Origin: JBELHR01 sp042091275
Lineage (GTDB): Bacteria > Bacteroidota > Bacteroidia > Flavobacteriales > Flavobacteriaceae
Length of the DNA: 5,878 nucleotides
NCBI GenBank assembly: GCA_042091275.1
Contig: JBELHR010000056.1
Location: forward strand, 1 to 5,878
Direction of reading: 5' to 3'
Both the position numbers and the translations under genes were made by a program. Below, in pieces: positions 1 to 5,878 of the stretch. Positions within the stretch are counted from its first letter, which is position 1; each line of letters opens with the position of its first letter. Below the pieces are notes generated by a model. The model did not search any database, was not told the origin of the DNA, and saw only the letters and a list, made by a program, of their open reading frames with translations.

Positions 1-998
1 CTGTCTTTAAGATATATTGCTCGCATGGCTCGCATCACATATTTTAAAGGGGAAATATCGCTAAAGAGTTGTGCCCATTCCGGCATGTTTTCGACTGGAG
101 TATACAATCCGCTCATAAATACGAAGGTCATCACGAAGAAGAACATCATAAACATGGCTTGTTGAACGGTTTTGGCATAATTGGAAATCACCAGTCCAAA
201 TCCGGAGTAAGCCAATACAAAAACCGAGGTAAATAAATAAAGCGTTCCAATGGAGCCCTGGGGAACGAGTCCATAAGCAATCCATGCTACGAGCATACAT
301 ACATTGAGTATTACAAATCCAATAATCCAATATGGAATTAGTTTGGATAGAATAAATGTACCGCGTTTTATGGGAGTGACGTTGATTTGTTCCATGGTTC
401 CCTTTTGTTTTTCCCCAACAATGTTTAATGCGGGAAGAAAGCCACAAATCATAGACAATACCATAATCATAATAGCGGGGGCCATGAATACTGGATAGGA
501 TAGGGAGGCATTATACCAAAAACCAGGAATAATTCGCAGGCGATTCTCAGGTATAGAGGAGCTGTTTATATTTTGAGAAAATTCTGTCAAAATACTCGAT
601 AAGTATTGTGAGCCGAGCGCACCTCTTGTTCCATTTACAGCATTTACGGCCATAAGTATTTGGACGGGCTGGTCACTTTTTAGGTTTTTTGAGAATCCAC
701 GCGGGATTTCTAAAATTATATCTCGATTTTCAGCTTCTAGAAGTTTTATTGCTCGCTTGTCATTTTGGGCAAATCCAATCAGTTTAAAATAGCCGGAAGC
801 TTTTATTTTTTCGACTAGCTGGGTGGATAAAATATTTTTGTCGTGATCAATTACAATGAGTTGTATGTTTTTTACATCAAAATTGGCGACCATTGGAAAA
901 ACTAGTGTAGCCATAAAAGGAATAATCAGCGCAAATTTCGGAAGGAAACTATTGCGCAGAAATTGCTTAAATTCTTTTTCTAGTAAATAGATTAACAT
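1..998 (-). CDS. ABC-2 type permease 2 (YbhR-like), 3' end cut by window edge
   Basis: This is the second inner membrane subunit. It is open from the ATG at 998 to base 1 without a stop, giving 332 residues plus two bases; the reading frame was translated by hand. The start MLIYLLEKEFKQFLRNSF leads into membrane segment 1 (about 20-38), then FPMVANFDVKNIQLIVIDHD (34-53) opens the extracytoplasmic domain (to about 165). Further membrane segments lie near 170-190, 218-241, 251-272 and 280-298. The cytoplasmic loop GEKQKGTMEQINVTPIKRG (195-213) is the classic ABC-2 permease signature. The last visible residues read ISPLKYVMRAMRAIYLKD. Proteins of this class run to roughly 370-380 residues, so about 40 residues, including the final membrane segment, should lie beyond the edge. 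This is a partial gene, not a broken one. It starts one base after the TAA of permease 1 and is probably the partner of that protein in a heterodimer. Confidence 0.93.
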   Translation of the reverse strand, partial: MLIYLLEKEFKQFLRNSFLPKFALIIPFMATLVFPMVANFDVKNIQLIVIDHDKNILSTQLVEKIKASGYFKLIGFAQNDKRAIKLLEAENRDIILEIPRGFSKNLKSDQPVQILMAVNAVNGTRGALGSQYLSSILTEFSQNINSSSIPENRLRIIPGFWYNASLSYPVFMAPAIMIMVLSMICGFLPALNIVGEKQKGTMEQINVTPIKRGTFILSKLIPYWIIGFVILNVCMLVAWIAYGLVPQGSIGTLYLFTSVFVLAYSGFGLVISNYAKTVQQAMFMMFFFVMTFVFMSGLYTPVENMPEWAQLFSDISPLKYVMRAMRAIYLKD

Positions 999-999
999 A

Positions 1000-2067
1000 T
1001 TATTCCAATCGGGTTTTAAATCGTTTTAAACTCAAGGTTAGACAAACTGTAAATAAGAAGCATAAAATCATTAGTTCTTTTATAACATCGCTCCAACCCA
1101 AGCCCATAATCATCAATTTTCGCAGGCCATCTATATACCATTTGGCAGGAACAATATTGGATAGCCATTGCAATATCAAAGGCATATTGTCTATTGGAAA
1201 CAACAAGCCCGACAGCATTACAACAGGTAATATCATTCCCATTCCCGATAGGAGTAAGGCTACGAGCTGAGAGTCGGTAACCGAGGAAATTAGTAGGCCT
1301 ATACTCAGAGACAGCAAAAGGTATAACTCACTAAAGAGCAGGATCGAAATCAAGCTTCCGTTAATTGGAACTTCCAAAAGGTAGTGACCCAGCAGCAGCG
1401 TACTCAATAAATTTACATTGCTCAAAACAAAGTAGGGAAGGAGTTTGGACAAAATGAGGGTCATTGGTTTTAGCTTGGAGATTAACAGTAATTCCATACT
1501 TCCCATTTCTTTTTCTTTGGCAATGGATACCGAGCTCATCATTGCAGAAATTAATAACAATACCATACCTATTATACCAGGTACGGTATTGTAGGTGCCT
1601 TTTAAACTGGGGTTGTATAACAACTTGATTTCCGACTTTATTTTGGGGGTGATATTGGGGTTTTGATTTTGAAAATACTGTCCTATGATTCCTGAGGCGT
1701 AGGCAACCATAGTAGATGCAGAATTGGGATCGGTAGCATCTGCGATAAGACGAATTTGCTCTTTTCCAAAAACGATGGCAAAGCGAATTTCACCAGCCTT
1801 AAAGGCATTTTCTAAACTTTGTTCTGTAGGATAGCTACTTTTTAGTTCGAAAAAATCACTTTGGTCCATGTTTTCAACGATTTGAAGGCCTCTTGAGTTT
1901 TCTTGGATATTTAATACGCCAAAGGCAGTGGATTTCATCTCAGAAGAGATACCAAACCCAAACAAAACAATCATCAAAATCGGTAGGACCAATACTATAA
2001 TTGTCGACCACAGATCTCTGAGTATGTGTCTAAATTCTTTTTTTACAAAAATCCAAAACTGCTTCAT
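1000..2067 (-). CDS. ABC-2 type permease 1 (YbhS-like)
   Basis: This is an inner membrane subunit forming half of the transport path, 355 residues. The layout is that of the long ABC-2 permeases. A short cytoplasmic start with an amphipathic stretch (VKKEFRHILRDLW) precedes a first membrane segment at about 22-41. A large extracytoplasmic domain follows at about 42-160, including ADATDPNSAS (109-118) and LYNPSLKGTYNTVPG, motifs common in YbhS-type proteins. About five more membrane segments lie at roughly 163-183, 207-227, 237-260, 267-290 and 329-346. The cytoplasmic loop EKEMGSMELLLISKLKP (185-201) is the conserved segment thought to contact the ATPases. The start overlaps the ATPase 2 stop as ATGA, and the stop is one base before permease 2. 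I infer pairing with permease 2 as a heterodimer. The assignment to YbhS rather than YbhR rests on remembered motifs and is less sure than the family. Confidence 0.94.
   Translation of the reverse strand: MKQFWIFVKKEFRHILRDLWSTIIVLVLPILMIVLFGFGISSEMKSTAFGVLNIQENSRGLQIVENMDQSDFFELKSSYPTEQSLENAFKAGEIRFAIVFGKEQIRLIADATDPNSASTMVAYASGIIGQYFQNQNPNITPKIKSEIKLLYNPSLKGTYNTVPGIIGMVLLLISAMMSSVSIAKEKEMGSMELLLISKLKPMTLILSKLLPYFVLSNVNLLSTLLLGHYLLEVPINGSLISILLFSELYLLLSLSIGLLISSVTDSQLVALLLSGMGMILPVVMLSGLLFPIDNMPLILQWLSNIVPAKWYIDGLRKLMIMGLGWSDVIKELMILCFLFTVCLTLSLKRFKTRLE
2064..2067 (-). other. ATGA stop/start overlap, ATPase 2 to permease 1
   Basis: The minus-strand ATGA holds both the permease ATG and the TGA stop of ATPase 2. 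This is the common arrangement for termination-reinitiation in bacterial operons. No AGGAGG-like site is visible in the preceding 20 bases. The overlap is seen directly; coupled translation is inferred. Confidence 0.85.
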
Positions 2068-2810
2068 ACTTCAGATCTTTTGGAGGTTTTTGCAATCGCA
2101 TCAAACACCCCATCCATAGAACTCGCTTGAAAATCTATTTTCAACTGTTTGGGAGTGTTTAAAGCCTTGATTTTTCCATCTGCCATTATAGAAACTCGAT
2201 CGCAGTATTCCGCTTCATCCATATAATGCGTTGTCACAAATACAGTGATACCAGTGTCTGCTGCTTGGTAAATTAGTTCCCAAAACTGTCTTCGGGTAAT
2301 GGGATCTACTCCTCCGGTCGGTTCGTCCAAGAATACAATCTTTGGGCGGTGAATAGTAGCTGCAATAAAGGCGAGTTTTTGTTTCCAACCCAAGGGAAGA
2401 GTTTCTACAAGTGTCTTTTTGGAATCCATAAAATTTAGAACTTGTAATTGTTCGTCAATTCGGGGATTTAATTCTTTCTTGGGAATTCCGTAGATCCCTC
2501 CGTAAAGTCTGAGGTTCTCTTCCACAGTAAGGTCTTCGTATAAAGAAAAGCGTTGGCTCATATATCCAATATTTTCTTTGATCAGGTGGGATTGGTTATC
2601 AATATTAAAACCCGCTACTTCAGCCTTACCTTCACTAGGTTTTAAAAGGCCGCATAACATGCGCATTGCTGTGGTTTTTCCCGCACCATTCGCGCCGAGA
2701 AATCCAAATATTTCGCCAGAATATACTTCAAAACTTATGTCATCTACAGCCTTAAACGCTCCGAATCTCTTGGTTAAATTATGAACTTCAATTGCTTTAT
2801 GCTTCGTCAT
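2064..2810 (-). CDS. ABC transporter ATPase 2 (YbhF C-terminal-half-like, degenerate signature motif)
   Basis: This is the second cytoplasmic ATPase of the exporter, 248 residues. Motifs are Walker A GANGAGKTT (39-47), Q-loop YMSQRFSLY with Gln86, Walker B KIVFLDEP with D162 and E163, D-loop GVDP (167-170), and switch His195 in TTHYMDEAEYCDR. The ABC signature is not LSGGQ but LPLGWKQ (138-144). The second ABC domain of E. coli YbhF has a similar LPLGFKQ as I remember it, so this looks like a family trait and not damage. The last 20 residues (SSMDGVFDAIA and a charged end) are short compared with ATPase 1's tail. The ATG at 2810 lies inside the end of ATPase 1 with a 14-nt overlap, and there is no other in-frame Met before Walker A. 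The TGA stop shares an ATGA with the start of the first permease. Its Walker A, Q-loop and His are complete, so it should hold the main hydrolytic site. Confidence 0.95.
   Translation of the reverse strand: MTKHKAIEVHNLTKRFGAFKAVDDISFEVYSGEIFGFLGANGAGKTTAMRMLCGLLKPSEGKAEVAGFNIDNQSHLIKENIGYMSQRFSLYEDLTVEENLRLYGGIYGIPKKELNPRIDEQLQVLNFMDSKKTLVETLPLGWKQKLAFIAATIHRPKIVFLDEPTGGVDPITRRQFWELIYQAADTGITVFVTTHYMDEAEYCDRVSIMADGKIKALNTPKQLKIDFQASSMDGVFDAIAKTSKRSEV
2797..2810 (-). other. 14-nt overlap between the two ATPase genes
   Basis: The last 14 bases of ATPase 1 (ATGACGAAGCATAA, minus strand) contain the ATG of ATPase 2 in a different reading frame. No strong Shine-Dalgarno sequence precedes this ATG; the bases just before it read CACCCGAGCCT. 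Translation of ATPase 2 probably depends on ribosomes finishing ATPase 1, which would keep the two halves of the motor at equal amounts. The overlap is seen directly; the coupling is inferred. Confidence 0.85.
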
Positions 2811-3720
2811 AGGCTCGGGTGCTTAGGTACATAAAACAATCTTCAATACTGGGCTGAATCTTTTTGATTTCTATTTGGTCAAAGCCAGAAGATTCAATTG
2901 CAATCTCAGCGTTCTCGGGGGATATATTTGAATTTAATCTAATGTGGTGGGTGTCGCCAAAAGGGAAGACGGAACTTATAAAGTCTTGATTTTTTAAAAA
3001 CTTCAGCAAAGGATACATAGAGCTAGAGGAAACGCTGTACAGGTCTCCCCGGTAATTGGAAATTAATTCCTCCGGTGTGCTAATCGAGAGAATTTCTCCT
3101 TTTTGAATCAGAGCAATTCGATCGCACAAACTGGCTTCGTCCATATACGGAGTGGAAGCAATGATCGTTATCCCTTCTTTTTGAAGTAATTTTATGATTC
3201 TCCAAAAATCTTTTCTTGAACTGGGGTCGACTCCCGTGGTGGGTTCGTCTAGAAAAAGTAATTTTGGTTTGTGAACTATTGCACAACACAGGGCTAATTT
3301 CTGCTTCATTCCTCCAGAGAGATCCGCTGCTCTTCGATTTGAAAATGGAGCGAGTTGTTTGTAAACAGGATCAATTAAATCCTTGTTTTTAAAAGTGTCA
3401 ATTTTATATAGTCCAGCGAAAACTTCTAAATTTTCTAAAACGGTCAAATCCCCATAAAGCGAGAATTTACCTGGCATATATCCTATATTCCCTCGAATAT
3501 CTAAATAATCTTTTACGGTATCTTTTGAAAACACATAAGATTTTCCAGAGCTTGGCTTGAGTAGAGTAGCAAGTATTCTAAACAAGGTAGTTTTTCCAGC
3601 TCCATCGGGTCCGATAAAACCAAAAATTTCACCTTCCTTAATCTCTAGATTAATGTTGCTCAAGGCATTCTCTTGAGTTTTAAAGGACTTACTTAAATTA
3701 TGTATTTCAACAATATTCAT
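2797..3720 (-). CDS. ABC transporter ATPase 1 (YbhF N-terminal-half-like, degenerate Q- and H-loops)
   Basis: This is a cytoplasmic ATP-binding subunit of the ABC-2 exporter, 307 residues. Visible motifs are Walker A GPDGAGKTT (37-45), signature LSGGMKQ (134-140), Walker B LLFLDEP with D158 and E159, and D-loop GVDP (163-166). Two normally conserved residues are missing. The Q-loop reads YMPGKFSLY, with Gly84 where Gln is expected, and the switch region reads ASTPYMDEA, with Pro191 where His is expected. GPDGAGK and the C-terminal tail resemble my recollection of the N-terminal half of E. coli YbhF. That tail, after the ABC core (about 222-307, ending IQPSIEDCFMYL), matches the segment joining the two ABC domains in YbhF. 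The ATG directly follows the adaptor's TAA with no gap. The 3' end overlaps ATPase 2 by 14 nt. I infer that it works as a heterodimer with ATPase 2, contributing its intact LSGGM to the partner's site. Confidence 0.95.
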   Translation of the reverse strand: MNIVEIHNLSKSFKTQENALSNINLEIKEGEIFGFIGPDGAGKTTLFRILATLLKPSSGKSYVFSKDTVKDYLDIRGNIGYMPGKFSLYGDLTVLENLEVFAGLYKIDTFKNKDLIDPVYKQLAPFSNRRAADLSGGMKQKLALCCAIVHKPKLLFLDEPTTGVDPSSRKDFWRIIKLLQKEGITIIASTPYMDEASLCDRIALIQKGEILSISTPEELISNYRGDLYSVSSSSMYPLLKFLKNQDFISSVFPFGDTHHIRLNSNISPENAEIAIESSGFDQIEIKKIQPSIEDCFMYLSTRAYDEA

Positions 3721-4611
3721 TTATTCTAGATTAAATCCACCGTACATTCCTATTTTCAAATAGCCGTCGTTTGGGACTGCAATTTTTATAGCATAGACTA
3801 GATTTGCTCTTTCGTTCTGGGTTCTGGTAGATTTTGGTGTGAATTCCGCTTTGGAAGAAATCCAAGAAATACGACCGGTATAGGCTTTCTGTTCTCGGTC
3901 TCCGTAATCTGCGTAAACCTTTACGTTTTGATTGAGGTTTAAATCTTTTAGCTGCTCGGTATTTACATAAGCTTTTAAAATCATCTGATCCAAATCTGCG
4001 ATCAGCAGAACGGGTTGGCCTGGACGAACAACTTCAGCCACCTCTGCGTATTTATGGATTACAGTTCCTTGAAATGGGGCTTGAAGAGCCGATTTTGCAA
4101 TTCTATAATCTATCAATTTAATCTGTTCTTTAAGTGCTTTTATTTGAAAGCTCAAACTTTCGTTTTGATCGCTCAAAAGATTGCTTTTGGCTTTGTAGCG
4201 GCTTTTTAAAACAGCGATTCTCGTATTGATATCATCTAACTGTTTTTGGGTGGCGGCTCCATCTGCTAACATATTTTCGAGTCGCTTTTGATTTTTTTCC
4301 AAGCCGGAAAGTTCTTGCTCGATAGCGTCGAGCTCTATCGTGATATCGGGAGCTTTGGCTCGCAAGCCTGACAATTGACTGCTCAGTTGCAATTTGTTTA
4401 GGCTGAGGTCTACGGTGTCAATTTGTGCTAGAATTTCACCGGATTTGAAAGACATTCCTTCGTCTTTGGAGATGGATAGTACTTCTCCCATAGCTTGGGA
4501 AGATAGCTTGACTTCGGTAGTCTCAAAACTTCCATAAGCGAAAAGGGTTTCTTCTTTCTCGCCACAAGATATTAGCAGAGCTAGTATTAGTAAATATGTA
4601 ATTCCTTTCAT
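3721..4611 (-). CDS. HlyD/YbhG-family periplasmic adaptor, predicted lipoprotein
   Basis: This is the membrane fusion protein that links the inner membrane ABC transporter to the TolC-like channel, 296 residues from the start chosen here. Residues 1-16 form a lipoprotein signal (MKGITYLLILALLISC) with lipobox LISC and lipidated Cys16, followed by GEKEE. An in-frame ATG at 4629 would add METLID and overlap the channel gene by 17 nt. I prefer 4611 because it gives a standard signal peptide and sits one base after the previous TGA. A first lipoyl half lies at about 33-66 (EVKLSSQAMGEVLSI), a coiled-coil hairpin at about 68-174, and the second lipoyl half at about 175-206 (LQAPFQGTVIHKY). A beta-barrel domain follows, with EFTPKSTRTQNERANLVYA at 256-274, a stretch typical of YbhG-like HlyD proteins. 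Gln/Lys/Glu/Leu heptads in the hairpin suit docking to TolC. The TAA stop abuts the next ATG. Confidence 0.94.
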   Translation of the reverse strand: MKGITYLLILALLISCGEKEETLFAYGSFETTEVKLSSQAMGEVLSISKDEGMSFKSGEILAQIDTVDLSLNKLQLSSQLSGLRAKAPDITIELDAIEQELSGLEKNQKRLENMLADGAATQKQLDDINTRIAVLKSRYKAKSNLLSDQNESLSFQIKALKEQIKLIDYRIAKSALQAPFQGTVIHKYAEVAEVVRPGQPVLLIADLDQMILKAYVNTEQLKDLNLNQNVKVYADYGDREQKAYTGRISWISSKAEFTPKSTRTQNERANLVYAIKIAVPNDGYLKIGMYGGFNLE

Positions 4612-4612
4612 A

Positions 4613-5857
4613 TCAATAAGTGTTTCCAATTGTTTGATTGTAGTTATAAATGGCTTGGAGGTACATTAGATAGTTTGTCTGCATTTCCGATTTTGATATT
4701 CTTACTTCTTCTAATGTTTTGAGCAAATCCGAAATACCTATGTTTTGATTGTCGTATCGCGATTGGTAACTAATGGCTACCTCCTCTTTGAGTGATGCGA
4801 TTTTAGCAGATTGCTCAAATCGACTTTTAAAGCGTTCTATTTCGACTTTTACGGTACTGAGTTCGAGGTCAAGTTGAAATTCAAACTGTTTTTTCTGAGA
4901 TTCTAAAATTTCCGCTCGAATATCGTAGCTGGATTTTTTGCTTTTATTGCTCCAAAGCCCATCTATTTTCCACGTTGCAGATATTCCTCCTAAGGCGATA
5001 AGATTGGAGTTTGCTGGCCCTAGACCTAGCTCTGGTAAAAAGTTCACCATTATTCCGGTCAATGCTAATTTGGGATAGAGATTCGTATTTAGCATTTGTT
5101 TTTCGGTGGCAATTTTACTTATTTCTGCATCTAGCAAAGAAATTTTAGGGTTTAAAAGAGAGTTAGTCTCTAAAATTTGACTTTCTTCAGGAATTAGTAA
5201 TGTTTCAGAGGCAGCGATATCATTTCCGACAAACTTACTTAGCATGGAAAGGAATTGCTCTTTCATCAAAAGGGCTTCTCTTTCTCTTTGCTCGTTGGTC
5301 AATAAAGCGATTTCTAATTCTTTATAATCCGAAGTCAAAGCAAGTCCATTATTTACTGCACTTTCCACTTTTTGCAGTTGGGCCTGATAGGTTCTCTTTA
5401 GGCTTTCTAGAGTTCTTAGTTTTTCATCGATCAACAATATAGAGAAGTACAGAGAGGTAATTTGTTGTTCGAGTTTTTGAAACTGTTGGTCCAGTTGAAA
5501 TTTCTGAATATCGGTATTCGAAGACAAGAGCTCTTTTTGTCTTTTGCTTATACCGCCGTCCCAGATGAGTTGGTTTAATTGCGTAAGTGCTACAAACTGT
5601 CCATTTCCTTTACTGCTATCCAAGCCATCGATACTAGGCAGTCCATATAGATATCCTCCAATGGCGGTAACATTGAGTTTGGGTAAATAGTTTTGATTTA
5701 CGCTCTTCATATTATACTCCTGTGCGAGCTCGAGCAAATCGTATTGGGTAATAGCGGGATAATTGTTTTTCGCTAAAATTTGACAGCTGTCAAGACTTAT
5801 TTGCGCGTTTATAGAAGTTGTGATAAACAAAGCAACAAGGCTGAGAAAAATTTTCAT
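4613..5857 (-). CDS. TolC-family outer membrane efflux channel protein
   Basis: This 414-residue protein is the outer membrane channel of the exporter, the exit duct that docks on the periplasmic adaptor encoded next. Residues 1-18 form a signal peptide (MKIF start, hydrophobic core, likely cleavage INA|Q). The mature part shows the internal duplication typical of the outer membrane efflux protein family. NYLPKLNVT near 56-64 pairs with NLYPKLALTG near 259-268, QLIWDGG near 96-102 pairs with TWKIDGL near 295-301, and NNGLALTSDYKELE near 169-182 pairs with NQNIGISDLLKTLE near 370-383. Long helical stretches between them would form the periplasmic tunnel. The length fits the family. The ATG at 5857 is chosen because the signal peptide starts there; an upstream ATG at 5869 runs into TGA after two codons. 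It is the first gene of the operon, and its TGA stop is one base before the preferred adaptor start. The family is confident; the substrate is unknown. Confidence 0.95.
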   Translation of the reverse strand: MKIFLSLVALFITTSINAQISLDSCQILAKNNYPAITQYDLLELAQEYNMKSVNQNYLPKLNVTAIGGYLYGLPSIDGLDSSKGNGQFVALTQLNQLIWDGGISKRQKELLSSNTDIQKFQLDQQFQKLEQQITSLYFSILLIDEKLRTLESLKRTYQAQLQKVESAVNNGLALTSDYKELEIALLTNEQREREALLMKEQFLSMLSKFVGNDIAASETLLIPEESQILETNSLLNPKISLLDAEISKIATEKQMLNTNLYPKLALTGIMVNFLPELGLGPANSNLIALGGISATWKIDGLWSNKSKKSSYDIRAEILESQKKQFEFQLDLELSTVKVEIERFKSRFEQSAKIASLKEEVAISYQSRYDNQNIGISDLLKTLEEVRISKSEMQTNYLMYLQAIYNYNQTIGNTY

Positions 5858-5878
5858 TCAAAGCATTTTACATTAAAC
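5858..5878 (-). other. Upstream stub of the operon, 21 nt, no recognisable signal
   Basis: These are the only bases visible ahead of the first gene. They are AT-rich and contain no Shine-Dalgarno-like run. An ATG at 5869 is followed by TGA two codons on and has no coding value. The stretch is too short to show a promoter or an operator. The operon's promoter, and any TetR-type regulator of the kind often placed before such exporters, would lie beyond the right edge. Confidence 0.5.

Noticed and set aside
61..447. Minus-strand open frame of 128 codons
   Set aside because: It lies inside permease 2 in another frame of the same strand. The permease frame is open from 998 to base 1 with clear ABC-2 motifs, while this frame gives a Cys/Trp-rich, motif-free product.
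304..498. Plus-strand open frames such as 304-498, 1928-2119, 2578-2784, 4015-4209 and 5200-5442
   Set aside because: All are short and antisense to well-supported genes. They carry no motifs, have no start signals, and are best explained as chance open frames opposite real coding sequence.
1..998. Permease 2 as a pseudogene because no stop is found
   Set aside because: The frame is intact to the window edge and only about 40 residues short of the usual length, so the end simply lies outside the window.
3080..3289. Minus-strand open frame of 69 codons inside ATPase 1
   Set aside because: It overlaps the Walker B region of ATPase 1 in another frame and shows no recognisable protein features.
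2064..3720. A frameshift splitting one fused ATPase gene by error
   Set aside because: ATPase 2 has its own ATG and a complete N-terminal strand before Walker A, ATPase 1 has a complete tail ending in a family-like motif, and separate ATPase genes are common in such operons.
5858..5878. Possible Bacteroidota-type promoter element ending in TTTG just before the first gene
   Set aside because: The bases GCTTTG lie immediately before the ATG, too close to the start for a -7 element with a leader, and the TA that should open the box is absent.

Overview
The window is one uninterrupted run of six genes, all on the minus strand and read from right to left. Together they encode a tripartite ABC-2 type efflux system of the YbhG-YbhFSR class. 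The order of transcription is: TolC-like outer membrane channel (5857-4613), HlyD-like periplasmic adaptor made as a lipoprotein (4611-3721), first ABC ATPase (3720-2797), second ABC ATPase (2810-2064), first ABC-2 permease (2067-1000), and second ABC-2 permease (998 to beyond base 1, its 3' end cut by the window edge). No gene on the plus strand can be supported, and I see no RNA gene, repeat, mobile element or CRISPR array.

The DNA suggests a member of the Bacteroidota. It is AT-rich (about 40% GC by eye), and none of the six starts is preceded by a strong AGGAGG-type ribosome binding site. The adaptor carries a short lipobox signal ending LISC followed by an acidic/lysine stretch, and the proteins resemble those of Flavobacteria/Cytophagia-type exporter operons. 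This placement is an inference from style and is not proven.

The junctions are extremely tight: 1 nt, 0 nt, a 14-nt overlap, a 4-nt ATGA overlap and 1 nt. There is no room for an internal promoter or terminator between genes, so the six genes are almost certainly one translationally coupled operon. The promoter and any regulator lie to the right of base 5878 (only 21 nt upstream of the first gene is visible). The terminator lies to the left of base 1.

In the expected machine, the two permeases form the inner membrane path and the two ATPases form the motor beneath it. The adaptor bridges the periplasm and the TolC-like channel completes the route across the outer membrane. The substrate cannot be read from the sequence. 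In E. coli the corresponding motor, YbhF, is one protein with two ABC domains; here the two halves are separate genes.

The most interesting detail is that the motif defects of the two ATPases are complementary. The first has lost the Q-loop Gln and the H-loop His but keeps LSGGM, while the second keeps Q and H but has LPLGW in place of LSGGQ. In a head-to-tail heterodimer all these defects fall in one nucleotide site and leave the other fully canonical. Overall this is a known type of system; I did not find evidence of a wholly new one.
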